A DNA stretch of 64,000 bases from Asanoa ishikariensis (GTDB lineage Bacteria; Actinomycetota; Actinomycetes; Mycobacteriales; Micromonosporaceae): contig NZ_FNQB01000004.1 in the NCBI RefSeq assembly GCF_900107455.1, forward strand, positions 839,330 through 903,329, written 5' to 3'. Position numbers and translations under genes: made by a program. The notes below the pieces were generated by a model, which was not told where the DNA came from, did no database searches, and was given only the letters and a program-made list of their open reading frames with translations. Shown here in pieces: positions 25,234 through 33,023 of the stretch (position 1 is the first letter of the stretch; each line of letters begins with the position of its first letter).

Positions 25234-25252
25234 GGACCTTTGGCCCTGACCG
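25232..25252 (-). promoter_or_regulatory. candidate DevR/DosR-type box upstream of the PNPOx-like gene
   Basis: On the minus strand GGTCAGGGCCAAAGGTCCTC matches the DosR layout GGGnCnnAnGTCC with an intact 6-2-6 spacing. It lies about 35 bases before the GTG of the flavoprotein gene and directly after the kinase stop codon. Confidence 0.5.
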
Positions 25253-25282
25253 CGCGCGCCCGCCATCCGCGACCGTGAGGCG

Positions 25283-25714
25283 GTGGACGCCATACCTGCC
25301 GGACCCGGAGCCGACCGGAACCTCGCCGAGTTGAGCCGCACCGAGTGCCTGCGGCTCATCGCGACCGGGTCGGTGGGTCGCGTCGTCTTCACGGAGGGAG
25401 CGCTGCCCGCGGCGCACCCGGTCAACTATCTGTTGGACGGCGAAGAGGTGGTGTTCCGCACCGGCGGCGGCGGCAAGCTCGCCGCCGCCACCCTGCGCAA
25501 CATCGTCGCCTTCCAGGTCGACGACATTCGCGCCGGCGCGCGGACCGGCTGGAGCGTGCTCGGAGTCGGCGAGGCTTACGAGGTCGTCGACGCACTGCGA
25601 CTAGGGTCGCTCGCACCACGGATGCCAGAGCCCTGGTCCGAGTCCGCAGTGGACGGACACCTCATCGCCATTCCCCTGCACCGGCTCACCGGCCGCGTCA
25701 CCCGGGGTCGATGA
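25283..25714 (+). CDS. pyridoxamine 5'-phosphate oxidase-like flavoprotein
   Basis: A 143-residue protein with a GTG start. ELSRTECLRLIATGSVGRVVF and AHPVNYLLDGEEVVFRTGGGGKL are the split-barrel motifs of PNPOx-like FMN- or F420-binding proteins; the K/R and G-rich segment contacts the cofactor phosphate. The family includes F420-dependent reductases and stress-induced flavin proteins; substrate unknown. It sits in the dormancy-type cluster behind a candidate DosR box and its end overlaps the convergent nitroreductase gene by 17 bases. Confidence 0.8.
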   Translation: MDAIPAGPGADRNLAELSRTECLRLIATGSVGRVVFTEGALPAAHPVNYLLDGEEVVFRTGGGGKLAAATLRNIVAFQVDDIRAGARTGWSVLGVGEAYEVVDALRLGSLAPRMPEPWSESAVDGHLIAIPLHRLTGRVTRGR

Positions 25715-26681
25715 CGGAGGCCGCCGGCCGTCTCAGACTGGGATATCCGGGATGCCCGTAACCGATGCGGAGCACCATCTGCGGTGCGCCGTGGCGGCCC
25801 AGCGCCGAGCGCAGCCGTTCCCGAGCCGCCGGCACCTCGATGGGCTGGGACAGCATCGAGACGGCCAGGCCCGCGTCCGTCGCGGTCAGCAGCACCCGCT
25901 CGAGCGCCTGTCCTGCCCTCACCTGGTCGCTGTCGCGATCGCCGAGCGAGCCGAGCACCGCCACCAACGGTTCGGGTTCGTAGTCGCGCCCGGGCGGACG
26001 GGTGCGACCGCCGAACGCGCGCATCGGCAGCAGGTCCTGCGGCTCCGGTGCGTATCCCGCGGCGCGGACAGACACCCCGTCGGGTGCGAGCTCCGCTCTC
26101 CGCCATCGGTCGAGCTCATCCGCGTACGCCCGATCGCGGTGCAGCACCCGGTTCGCGGCGTTGACGACCTCGGCGAGCGCGTTGACCGCGCTGGTCCCGA
26201 TGATCAGATCAAGCCAGCCGCCTTCGGCTCGTGCGGCCTCCAGGAGCCGAGACCGCAGATCGGCCGGCACGACCTCGGCGCTGAACGGCATGCGGTTGCT
26301 GTGCCGGCGCGCGATGGCGGCGCACAACGCCCGCTCGGCGCCGGAGGCGGGGCGCGGATCGTCCGGCAGCAGTTGGGCAACCACGTCGCGGTCCCGGCTG
26401 AGCGGTTGGACGAGCACCGCGGCGGGTTTCCCGAGGGCGGCCAGCGCCATCCGCAGGTTGAAGACGGCCGCGCCGCAACTGACGCGACCCGCCCAGTCGC
26501 GCGCGGGGATGTCGGGAAGCCGGCTCAGGTCGAGGCGGACCTCGATCGTGCCGCCGGAGAGGCGGAAGCGCCACGGTTGGCTGTTGTGCATCGACGGCGC
26601 CCGAATGGCCAGCTCGACCGCGGCCGACAGGTCGTCCGTGGTGTAGCCGGTTGTCGTCGGCGCTATGTTCGTCGGCTTCAC
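25698..26681 (-). CDS. second Acg-family nitroreductase-like flavoprotein
   Basis: A 327-residue protein from GTG 26681 (AGAGGGGG upstream); the frame is open further but the extra sequence would cover the promoter region and the regulator gene. The signature RAPSMHNSQPWRFRL near residue 32 parallels GYAPSIHNTQPWRW in the first copy, and ARRHSNRMPFSAEVVP is the second conserved block. The two copies share family and layout but are clearly diverged. It is divergent from the DevR-like gene, sharing a 130-base intergenic region with several candidate boxes. Confidence 0.85.
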   Translation of the reverse strand: MKPTNIAPTTTGYTTDDLSAAVELAIRAPSMHNSQPWRFRLSGGTIEVRLDLSRLPDIPARDWAGRVSCGAAVFNLRMALAALGKPAAVLVQPLSRDRDVVAQLLPDDPRPASGAERALCAAIARRHSNRMPFSAEVVPADLRSRLLEAARAEGGWLDLIIGTSAVNALAEVVNAANRVLHRDRAYADELDRWRRAELAPDGVSVRAAGYAPEPQDLLPMRAFGGRTRPPGRDYEPEPLVAVLGSLGDRDSDQVRAGQALERVLLTATDAGLAVSMLSQPIEVPAARERLRSALGRHGAPQMVLRIGYGHPGYPSLRRPAASVIDPG

Positions 26682-26737
26682 GGGTGGCCCCCTCTGGTTG
26701 TCCCGCCACCGATCGTCTTCTGCCGGGCGTTTCCCGG

Positions 26738-26796
26738 GCAGGGGCAGAGGTCCCGAGGTCGCGGGCCGGCCGGCGTTGATGCACCGGGACCTCTCT
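26738..26796. promoter_or_regulatory. paired GGTCCCG boxes between nitroreductase and devR-like gene
   Basis: GGGGCAGAGGTCCCGA (26740-26755) and, on the opposite strand, CAGAGAGGTCCCGG (near 26783-26796) form an inverted pair of half-sites. AGAGGTCCCG and CGGGACCTCT are about 30 bases apart, just upstream of the regulator start. The position suits autoregulation of the regulator and control of the divergent flavoprotein gene. Confidence 0.45.
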
Positions 26797-26813
26797 GAGG
26801 TGCAGAATGAGTT

Positions 26814-27452
26814 GTGATTCGCGTGTACCTGCTCGACGACCACGAGGTCGTCCGTCGCGGCCTGACGGACCTGTTGCAGAGCCACGGCGACATCGAGGTG
26901 ATCGGCGAGGCCGGGCTCGCCCGAGAAGCCGCCGCGCGCATCCCGGCGCTCCGGCCGGATGTCATGATCCTCGATGCGCGGCTGCCGGACGGCAGCGGCA
27001 TCGACGTCTGTCGTGACGTCCGAGCCGTCGACCCGTCCATCAAGGCGCTGATCCTCACCTCGTACGAAGACGACGAGGCGCTGTTCGCGGCCATCATGGC
27101 CGGTGCGTCGGGATACGTGCTCAAGCAGGTCCGCGGCACGGACCTGGTCGACGGGGTCAGGCGGGTCGCCGCCGGTCAGTCGATGCTCGACCCGGCGGTC
27201 ACGCAGCGGGTCCTGGACCGCATCCGCAGCGGCGTGGAGCAGCCACAGGAGCTCAAGGCGCTCACCGACCAGGAACGGCGGATCCTGGAGCACATCGCCG
27301 AAGGGCGCACCAACCGGGAGATCGCCGCCGAGATGTTCCTGGCCGAGAAGACGGTGAAGAACTACGTCTCCAGTCTGCTGGCCAAGCTCGGCCTCGAGCG
27401 CCGCACCCAGGCCGCGGTGCTGGCCACCCGGCTGCTGCGCAAGAACCCGTGA
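26814..27452 (+). CDS. devR: DevR/DosR-like NarL-family response regulator
   Basis: A 212-residue protein with a GTG start. Receiver domain: acidic pocket DD8-9 in YLLDDHE, phosphoacceptor Asp54 in VMILDARLPDG, Thr in ILTSYEDDEA and Lys in GYVLKQV. A linker leads to a LuxR/NarL-type HTH, LTDQERRILEHIAEG, then REIAAEMFLAEKTVKNYVSS. Asp54 and the linker layout correspond to mycobacterial DosR. Together with the DevS-like kinase it probably controls this cluster through the GTCCC-type boxes, which is inference. It ends one base from the convergent STAS gene. Confidence 0.88.
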   Translation: MIRVYLLDDHEVVRRGLTDLLQSHGDIEVIGEAGLAREAAARIPALRPDVMILDARLPDGSGIDVCRDVRAVDPSIKALILTSYEDDEALFAAIMAGASGYVLKQVRGTDLVDGVRRVAAGQSMLDPAVTQRVLDRIRSGVEQPQELKALTDQERRILEHIAEGRTNREIAAEMFLAEKTVKNYVSSLLAKLGLERRTQAAVLATRLLRKNP

Positions 27453-27740
27453 CTACGCGACACCGGCGGCCTGGCGTAACGCGGGTGCGCCGGCCCGCAC
27501 CGTGAGTTGGCGGCCGGCGGCGCCGGCGTCGTTCGTGGCTCTGCGCAGCACCGCGAGCGCGGCCGGCGACAGCCGGCCGACGTCGGTCACGTCGACCACG
27601 ATGGGACCGCGGGAACGCATGATCGACGCCATCGCGATCGCGTCGCCCAGCGTCTCGGTGCGATCGGTTTCGACGTTGCCATGAACGGTGAGGGTCGTCG
27701 TGTGGCGGTGGACCTCGCAGGTAAAGCTGAGCTCGGTCAT
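27453..27740 (-). CDS. STAS-domain protein (anti-sigma factor antagonist-like)
   Basis: A 95-residue single-domain protein with the STAS layout: beta strands TLTVHGNVET, helix TLGDAIAMASIM, strand GPIVVDVTDVGRLSPAAL and helix AVLRRATNDAG. The Ser in DVGRLSPAAL is at the usual phosphorylation position, where SpoIIAA/RsbV-type antagonists are switched by an anti-sigma kinase. No such kinase is next to it. Convergent with the DevR-like gene. Confidence 0.75.
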   Translation of the reverse strand: MTELSFTCEVHRHTTTLTVHGNVETDRTETLGDAIAMASIMRSRGPIVVDVTDVGRLSPAALAVLRRATNDAGAAGRQLTVRAGAPALRQAAGVA

Positions 27741-27776
27741 AACCCAACGCTGCCGCGTCGGCGTGCCTTTCCCGTA

Positions 27777-27852
27777 GGGCCGAAAGTCCCGATCGGCGGC
27801 ACATGAGGCGCGTCAGCATCACTGGTCACGGCCGGCGGCCCACTGGTCCCGT
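27777..27852 (+). promoter_or_regulatory. two candidate DevR/DosR-type boxes upstream of usp gene
   Basis: AGGGCCGAAAGTCCCGATC (27777-27795) is the best match in the window to TTSGGGACTWWAGTCCCSAA, keeping GGG, the A-A centre and AGTCCCG. A second half-site, GGCCCACTGGTCCCGT, lies at 27837-27852. Both are between the STAS gene and the universal stress gene, which start in opposite directions. Confidence 0.5.
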
Positions 27853-27928
27853 GGGGACATGACCAATGCCGGTGGCAGCCGCACGGCCCGGTGGGCGACG
27901 CTCGACAAGGAAGATTGGAGTGGTCGTC

Positions 27929-28369
27929 ATGACGATCCTTGTCGGGTACGACGGCTCAGCCGGTGCGCGGGCGGCGGTCACGCTGGCGCTCGAAGAGGCG
28001 CGGCGGTGGACCTGTCGCGTGCGGCTCGTCGACGTCTTCGAGTGGCCGGTGCGCGTCGGGCCGGCTACCACGCGGCCGCAGAGTTGGCCGCGGACCGAGG
28101 CCTACCGCGGCGCCGAACGCACTCTGGCGCGGGCGGTGTCCGCGCTCGCCGACGCGAACCCGGACGTGCCGGTCGACGGATTGGTGGTCGAGGGACCGCC
28201 AGCTGCGATGTTGTCCGATCTGTCCTCCGGCGTGCGGCTTGTGGTCGTCGGATCCGGGGGCAGCGGCCTGCGAGGCCGGCCGGGATCGACGACCCGTCAC
28301 CTGCTGCGCCACGCGCTCTGCCCGGTGCTCGTCGTCCCCGAGACGGACGGCAACGCCACGACGGCCTGA
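27929..28369 (+). CDS. universal stress protein, single UspA domain
   Basis: A 146-residue protein from ATG 27929 with GGAG 8 bases upstream. MTILVGYDGSAGARAAV is the nucleotide-binding N-terminus and GSGGSGLRGRPGSTTRHLL the phosphate-loop signature, with the last residue group matching G(S/T). LVVVG precedes it. It is the last gene of the dormancy-type cluster and is followed by a strong stem-loop shared with the convergent DUF4097 gene. Confidence 0.88.
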   Translation: MTILVGYDGSAGARAAVTLALEEARRWTCRVRLVDVFEWPVRVGPATTRPQSWPRTEAYRGAERTLARAVSALADANPDVPVDGLVVEGPPAAMLSDLSSGVRLVVVGSGGSGLRGRPGSTTRHLLRHALCPVLVVPETDGNATTA

Positions 28370-28396
28370 GCGCGGCAACGGTGTGCCGCGCTCAGG
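28365..28396. terminator. bidirectional stem-loop terminator
   Basis: CCTGAGCGCGGCA and TGCCGCGCTCAGG are perfectly complementary (13 bp) around a 6-base loop ACGGTG. The usp stop codon lies in the left arm. It separates two convergent genes. Confidence 0.85.
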
Positions 28397-28408
28397 GGTC
28401 GAAGTGCT

Positions 28409-29242
28409 TCATACCGCGCGACGGATGACGATGTCGCCGTGGCGGGTGCGGGCGTGGACCGAGACCTTGCCGTCCGACGGCGAGGGGTCGGACTGTCCCG
28501 AGACCGAGTCGCGCACCGACGCCCGCTCGCTCCGCACGTCGACGTCGGCCGTGGCGCCCTCGCTGATGCCGACCTCGATGGTGCCCGAGCCGTTCGTCAG
28601 GTTCGCGTGTCCGTTCGTCATCCGGCCGATCCGGATGGCGCCACTGGCGGTCCCGGCGGTGACGTTGCCGTCGGCGCGGTCGATGTCGAAGTCGCAGCTC
28701 GCACTGCTGAGCTCGAGGTCGCCGGCGGCGTGGCCGATCCAGGCCTGGCCGCCCGAGTTCGAGAACTTCACGGTCTGCCCGACCGAGCCGATCCGCATCG
28801 TGAACGCTCCGCCGTCGATGTCGGCGCCGCCCGTGATGCGGTCGACCGCGACCTCACCGGACGCGACGTTCGCCCGCAGCGTCTCCACGCGGTCGAGCTG
28901 GACCCGACCCGACGCCATGTGCACCTCGCAACCGCCCAACGACCCGGCGGCGTGTACGTCCGAGTGTGCGAGATAAGCCCGCAAGCTCGACCCCGCGGGC
29001 AGGTCGATGGTGATGGCCACCGAACCGGACTTGTCGCCGGAGGCCGTGGTCTTGACGGACAAGCGGCCGTTGGCGAAGTCGACCGAGGTCTTCTCGGCCA
29101 CCTTGACGTCCTTGCGGTTCGCCGCGTCGATGGGTGCGACGACCACGGAGGCGTCGGTGCGGTCGCTGGCGGTGACCCGCACGCGGGCACCGGCGACCTC
29201 GACGATGGCGGCGATCGGGTTCGGGGTGGCGAAGGTCGGCAT
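28409..29242 (-). CDS. DUF4097 beta-strand-repeat protein
   Basis: A 277-residue protein from ATG 29242, with AGGAG about 6 bases upstream. It lacks a signal peptide (MPTFATPNPIAAIVEVAGAR). The body is a run of short beta-strands rich in Gly, Ser, Thr and Asp (GEVAVDRITGGADIDGGAF; GDLELSSASCDFDIDRADGN; GAIRIGRMTNGHANL), forming the right-handed beta-solenoid of DUF4097/adhesin-like proteins. The end HARTRHGDIVIRRAV is the usual C-terminal strand pair. Function unknown. Confidence 0.82.
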   Translation of the reverse strand: MPTFATPNPIAAIVEVAGARVRVTASDRTDASVVVAPIDAANRKDVKVAEKTSVDFANGRLSVKTTASGDKSGSVAITIDLPAGSSLRAYLAHSDVHAAGSLGGCEVHMASGRVQLDRVETLRANVASGEVAVDRITGGADIDGGAFTMRIGSVGQTVKFSNSGGQAWIGHAAGDLELSSASCDFDIDRADGNVTAGTASGAIRIGRMTNGHANLTNGSGTIEVGISEGATADVDVRSERASVRDSVSGQSDPSPSDGKVSVHARTRHGDIVIRRAV

Positions 29243-29349
29243 GACTGGCTCCTCTGGTCGGTCGGCTCGCTCTCGGCGGGCCATGCGACAACCATCGGCG
29301 CCAGTCCTGCCACCGACCTGACACGGTGTTGACACGGCCACTGACACGC

Positions 29350-30585
29350 CTACAAACGGAGCACCGGCGTCTCCAACCTCGTCCACGACCGGCCGTCGTC
29401 CGACACCGACATGCCGAACTGGCTCCACAGGCTCACCGCCAGGTAGCCACCGCCGTACACAGGGACGATCCGCGCGTACGGCGGCGGGGCGTCGCGTACC
29501 TCGCGGACCGTTCGGCCGTCACTGGTATGGAACAACCTCTCCCGCGCGGACAGGTACGCGCCGCCGTCGGCCGTCCCGTAGATCGTGTTCTGGCCGACCT
29601 CCACGGGAACTTCGGTGCCGTCGTCCCACGTCCGGCCGCCGTCATCGCTGCGGAAGACGCGCTGCGCGTACGCCGAGCTCGACTGGTACAGCGCGTACAC
29701 CCGCTTGCTGTTCGCCACCGTGACGTCGCTGAACACGTCGTCCTTCGGCAGCTTGCGGACGCTCCAGGTGCGGCCGCCGTCGCGGCTGACGGCCAGCGAC
29801 TTACCCACGTACCGCAGCTTGCCGCGTTTGCCCGTCGGTTCCGTCCCGGTGTAGCCGAACAGCCATCGCTCGGACGGCTCCGCCGGGGTGGCGAGCACCC
29901 GCGCCTCCAGGATCGGCAACGCCACGCTGGCGAGGTCGCCGGTGCGCGGGTCGAGGCCGATCAGCCGGTCCCGCACCACCTCGATCGACACCCAGTCGGC
30001 GGGCAGTTCCGCGACCTCGGCGACCGGGGCCGGGCGCCACATGCGACCCGCGTTCGTACTGGTCGAGTAGTCCGCCGTGCGGTCGCCACGCGCATCCGGG
30101 CGCCCGCGGACGACCGCGACCACGGTCTCGCCGGCCGCCGCGACGACGAACCGGGAGGCGTTGATCTTTCCGCCCGGCATCACGGCCGACGTCCAGGTGC
30201 GGCCCCGGTCCGCGGTGGCGGCGATCAGGTCGACGCACTGCGACCGGCAGTCGCGCACGGGGACATAGAGGTGGTCAAGGTCGCCGGCGACCGCGTAGCT
30301 GGTCACGGAGATCTGGGGGATCGGGCTGCGGCCGGGCACCGGGTTCTGGGCGAAATGCTCCAGTGCGTACGGGCTGCCGGTCGGCTCCGGTCGGGGCTGG
30401 TCGGCGCCGCCGAAGCTGCCGGTCGCGAGACCGCCACCGGCGGCGACCACCAGGGCGACCGCGGCCGCGCCGAACGCCGCCAGGAACCGGCGCTTGCGGG
30501 CGGCCTTGGCCACCACGTCGTCCCAGTCGGGCCGGAACGCCTGCCGGCCGGACTCGACCAGTCCGGCGAAGTCTGGTTCACGCAC
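29350..30585 (-). CDS. membrane-anchored BNR/beta-propeller partner of a sigma factor
   Basis: A 411-residue protein from GTG 30585. About 35 cytoplasmic residues precede one transmembrane helix (FLAAFGAAAVALVVAAGGGL). The rest is a beta-propeller of BNR/sialidase-type Asp-box repeats: ATADRGRTWTSA, VSRDGGRTWSV, RSDDGGRTWDDG and VSDDGRSWTRL. Its start overlaps the sigma gene by 8 bases, so it is probably coupled to it and may act as its membrane sensor. No catalytic sialidase residues are evident. Confidence 0.8.
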   Translation of the reverse strand: MREPDFAGLVESGRQAFRPDWDDVVAKAARKRRFLAAFGAAAVALVVAAGGGLATGSFGGADQPRPEPTGSPYALEHFAQNPVPGRSPIPQISVTSYAVAGDLDHLYVPVRDCRSQCVDLIAATADRGRTWTSAVMPGGKINASRFVVAAAGETVVAVVRGRPDARGDRTADYSTSTNAGRMWRPAPVAEVAELPADWVSIEVVRDRLIGLDPRTGDLASVALPILEARVLATPAEPSERWLFGYTGTEPTGKRGKLRYVGKSLAVSRDGGRTWSVRKLPKDDVFSDVTVANSKRVYALYQSSSAYAQRVFRSDDGGRTWDDGTEVPVEVGQNTIYGTADGGAYLSARERLFHTSDGRTVREVRDAPPPYARIVPVYGGGYLAVSLWSQFGMSVSDDGRSWTRLETPVLRL

Positions 30586-31081
30586 GGGTCGCCTCCCGGT
30601 CGGTGAGGGCCACCGCGAGGGCTCGGCGGCCCCGCAACAGCCTGGTTTTGACCGCTTCCACGCTGCAGCCCAGCGCGCTGGCCACCTCCGCGACCGGCTG
30701 GTCCGCGATGTAGTGCAGCACCACCGCCTCACGCACGACCCTCGGCAGGGTCTGCAGTTCCGCGACCAGCGCGACGTGGTCGGGGGACAGCGGCGGAGCG
30801 ACCTCGTCCCGGGGCAGTCGCCCCGTGCGGACCAGGCGGTCGAAGAGCGCCCGTCTGCGGTGCCGCGAGCGCGCGACGTTCATCGCCACCGTCCGCAGCC
30901 ACGCTTCGGGGTTGTCGACCCCGCGTAGCCGAGCCGGTCGCGCGAGCACGCGCGCGAACGCCTCGTGCACGGCATCCTGCGCCTCGGCATAGTCCCCGGT
31001 CAGGCCGAACATCTGGGCCGTGAGCCGGGGCGCCGCGACGCGGTAGAGCTCGTGCAGGTCGACATCGCCGTCCACCGTCAC
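30578..31081 (-). CDS. ECF-type RNA polymerase sigma factor
   Basis: A 167-residue sigma-70-family protein. Region 2: LYRVAAPRLTAQMFGLTGDY with AEAQDAVHEAFARVL and WLRTVAMNVARSR. Region 4: LPRVVREAVVLHYIADQPVAEVASALG, followed by the recognition helix CSVEAVKTRLLRGRRAL. It forms a second sigma/membrane-protein pair in this window, resembling the pair at 7.0-9.1 kb in layout but not closely in sequence. Confidence 0.9.
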   Translation of the reverse strand: MTVDGDVDLHELYRVAAPRLTAQMFGLTGDYAEAQDAVHEAFARVLARPARLRGVDNPEAWLRTVAMNVARSRHRRRALFDRLVRTGRLPRDEVAPPLSPDHVALVAELQTLPRVVREAVVLHYIADQPVAEVASALGCSVEAVKTRLLRGRRALAVALTDREATRA

Positions 31082-31205
31082 CTCCGTCAGTCACCCATAC
31101 GACCTGCGGCACGCTGGGGAGGTGACATCACGATCTTCCCGAACACTGAACGACGGCTGACGCGGGGTTCCGTCGTCGTCAAGTGCGCCGACCTACCGTG
31201 TGGCC

Positions 31206-31421
31206 ATGAGATCGAAGATGAGCGATAACGCCGCGAGAATCGGGCTGTGGGTGCACGTTCTCTGCTACGTCGTCGGCATTGCGGCCCAGGTCGTGTTGTG
31301 GCGGCTGCTCACGCCGGACCACTTCTTCTGGCCCCTGTGGTCGTTCCTCGGCTGGACGATCGGCCTGGCCTTCCACTTCTGGGCCGTTCGCTCGGCGCAG
31401 ACCATGCGCTCGCGCTACTAG
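31206..31421 (+). CDS. 2TM-domain small membrane protein
   Basis: A 71-residue protein (ATG 31206; the frame allows a start two codons earlier). It is two transmembrane helices, IGLWVHVLCYVVGIAAQVVLW and FWPLWSFLGWTIGLAFHFWAV, joined by RLLTPDHF, matching the 2TM domain often fused to kinases or found alone in actinobacteria. It ends in a 4-base convergent overlap with the SMI1/KNR4 gene. Confidence 0.7.
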   Translation: MRSKMSDNAARIGLWVHVLCYVVGIAAQVVLWRLLTPDHFFWPLWSFLGWTIGLAFHFWAVRSAQTMRSRY

Positions 31422-31879
31422 GCCCGGCCGGCGTCGGCGAGCAGGAGGTTTCGCACGAGGGTCCACAGATCGCCAGCCACGACGTGGTCGAGGACGTCGT
31501 AGTCGCACTGGTCGACGAAGCCCACCTGCCCGGCCAGCTCCCCTGCGGTGAGAAGCACGTAGTAGTCACCGTTGCCGTCCCCGGCGACCGGTAGCCACCC
31601 GCGCTCCCGCCACCCGGGGAAGAGCTCCAGCATCGACGCGATGCTCGTCGCACCACCAGGTTGCCGCACCCCGTACAGCCCACCCGGGCCGATCACGTCG
31701 CCCTTGCACACCTGTAGCCACTCTTCGAGTTCGGGCGGCAGCGGAACGCCGACCGCCTCTCGCAGGTCGGCGATCTCAGCGTCGTCGGCGCCGCCCGGGA
31801 ACGAAGCTCCAGGTTCTCGGACGGCTGCGAGCACGAGCCGGACGACCTGTTCGCGGGTCGATGTCGGTTCCATCGACAC
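31418..31879 (-). CDS. SMI1/KNR4 (SUKH)-family protein
   Basis: A 153-residue protein with the SUKH fold: ADLREAVGVPLPPELEEWLQVCKG at the start, GPGGLYG in the middle and GWLPVAGDGNGDYYVLLTAGE as the conserved GDG-containing strand. Family members are commonly immunity proteins against contact-dependent or secreted toxins. No cognate toxin gene is visible in the window, so it may be an orphan immunity gene. Confidence 0.82.
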   Translation of the reverse strand: MSMEPTSTREQVVRLVLAAVREPGASFPGGADDAEIADLREAVGVPLPPELEEWLQVCKGDVIGPGGLYGVRQPGGATSIASMLELFPGWRERGWLPVAGDGNGDYYVLLTAGELAGQVGFVDQCDYDVLDHVVAGDLWTLVRNLLLADAGRA

Positions 31880-31962
31880 CGAAACTACCGTGGCACCTCC
31901 TTGGCGAGACCATCTGCATCACGCTGACGCCTCGACTAGAGCGTTAGCGAGCCGCCCGGCAA

Positions 31963-32146
31963 CGCATCCACGTCGGAATGATGCACGCCGGCCGCACGGT
32001 CACCGTCGAGTCCGCTGACCACACCTTCCGGGTCTAACGACGGCAATGAGCTGATCACCGAGGTCGCCCGCACCACGACCAAAGCGGTCGCCCGGTTCAA
32101 GGTCCGCAAGCGCGAACCTCCACGCCCTCGCGACCCGGCACAATAG
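31963..32146 (+). pseudogene. C-terminal remnant of an integrase-core transposase
   Basis: RIHVGMMHAGRTVTVESADH, then TFRV, runs to a stop at 32035-32037. Shifting frame by one base near there it continues NDGNELITEVARTTTKAVAR, FKVRKREPPRPRDPAQ and a stop at 32144. This is the tail seen in IS481/IS3-type actinobacterial transposases, here frameshifted and with no catalytic core upstream. It marks an old insertion in the small-gene patch. Confidence 0.55.
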
Positions 32147-32168
32147 GCCGTGCCGTGTCCCCCAACGC

Positions 32169-32531
32169 ATGCGAGCCAGGACATTGACTGACCCGGGTCC
32201 CAAGAAGTGCCACGTGCGCCTCCAGAACTCTGGCGCCACGCTACTCGAGCTCGTCATCGAACCCTGGGGCCGTGACTACTGGCTACGACCCGGTGAAGTC
32301 TTCGTCGTCTCCACGGCCGCTTCGCCAGATGACAACCTCTATCCCGGGACTACTCATCCCGACGAGCCATTCGAGGTGGACTACCGCCCACAGTCGATGA
32401 CGGTGCACTGCAACGGTCTCAGCGCTGATGTCACCGACTCCCACGGCAATGAGCTCACCTGCGGCCACCAGCGGCCCGAGACGGCCGCCGAGGAATCGAC
32501 CAACTCCTGGCTGACGTCCCCCGAACCATAA
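32169..32531 (+). CDS. hypothetical protein, 120 aa
   Basis: A soluble protein from ATG 32169 with beta-strand character: VRLQNSGATLLELVIEPWGR, then YWLRPGEVFVVST, and PFEVDYRPQSMTVHCNGLSA. Two Cys. I do not recognise the family; small proteins of this kind often accompany immunity genes. Its 3' end runs into a second transposase-tail remnant, so the last 15 residues (AEESTNSWLTSPEP) may be foreign. Confidence 0.5.
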   Translation: MRARTLTDPGPKKCHVRLQNSGATLLELVIEPWGRDYWLRPGEVFVVSTAASPDDNLYPGTTHPDEPFEVDYRPQSMTVHCNGLSADVTDSHGNELTCGHQRPETAAEESTNSWLTSPEP

Positions 32532-32581
32532 CCAAGGCCATCGCCCGATTCAGGGTCCGCCAGCCTGAGCCGCCGCGCCAG
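32525..32581 (+). mobile_element. second, more decayed transposase-tail remnant
   Basis: The bases from ACCATAACCAAGGCCATCGC onward translate as TITKAIARFRVRQPEPPR and align at roughly three-quarters of positions with the tail at 32078-32132 (TTTKAVARFKVRKREPPR). Only this tail remains. Confidence 0.5.
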
Positions 32582-32627
32582 CCGTCCAGACATCCCGGCA
32601 ACGGGATTCACGCGGGATGATCAAGCG

Positions 32628-32983
32628 ATGGAATCCGCTAGTCGGCTCACGATCGACGCACCGTTCGTCATCGTGCGGGAACCCACCTTCGTCGCACGAT
32701 TCGTCCTCGGCCCGGGCAAATAGAGGCCGTGGACAACGTCGACGCGTTCGTCGACCTGCCCGATGGATCGAGCTGGGCACTCACGATCTTCACCGTCGAC
32801 GAGGTACGTCGCCTGCTCCAGCACTGGGAGGCGACCGCTGAGGTTGTCCATGGCAGTTGCTTCTGGGTCGTCGACCAGCTCATCGTTCCCCGTCCAGGGA
32901 TAGCGGCCATGGTCACCGCGATTCGAGAACTCGTCCGGAGCAAGGACATCACCCGAGTTGGCATCCCCAGCGACGAAAGCTGA
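32628..32983 (+). pseudogene. small hypothetical gene split by a frameshift
   Basis: ATG 32628 opens MESASRLTIDAPFVIVREPT, then FVARFVLGPGK, and stops at 32721. The continuation IEAVDNVDAFVDLPDGSSWA and LTIFTVDEVRRLLQHWE is in another frame to 32983. Read together they give a coherent protein of about 118 residues. A GTG at 32729 could still initiate the 84-residue second part. Function unknown; the setting suggests an immunity-type protein. Confidence 0.45.
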
Positions 32984-33023
32984 GCCGCAGCACATAGCCC
33001 TCAGCGTCTGTAGGGTCGGCGAT

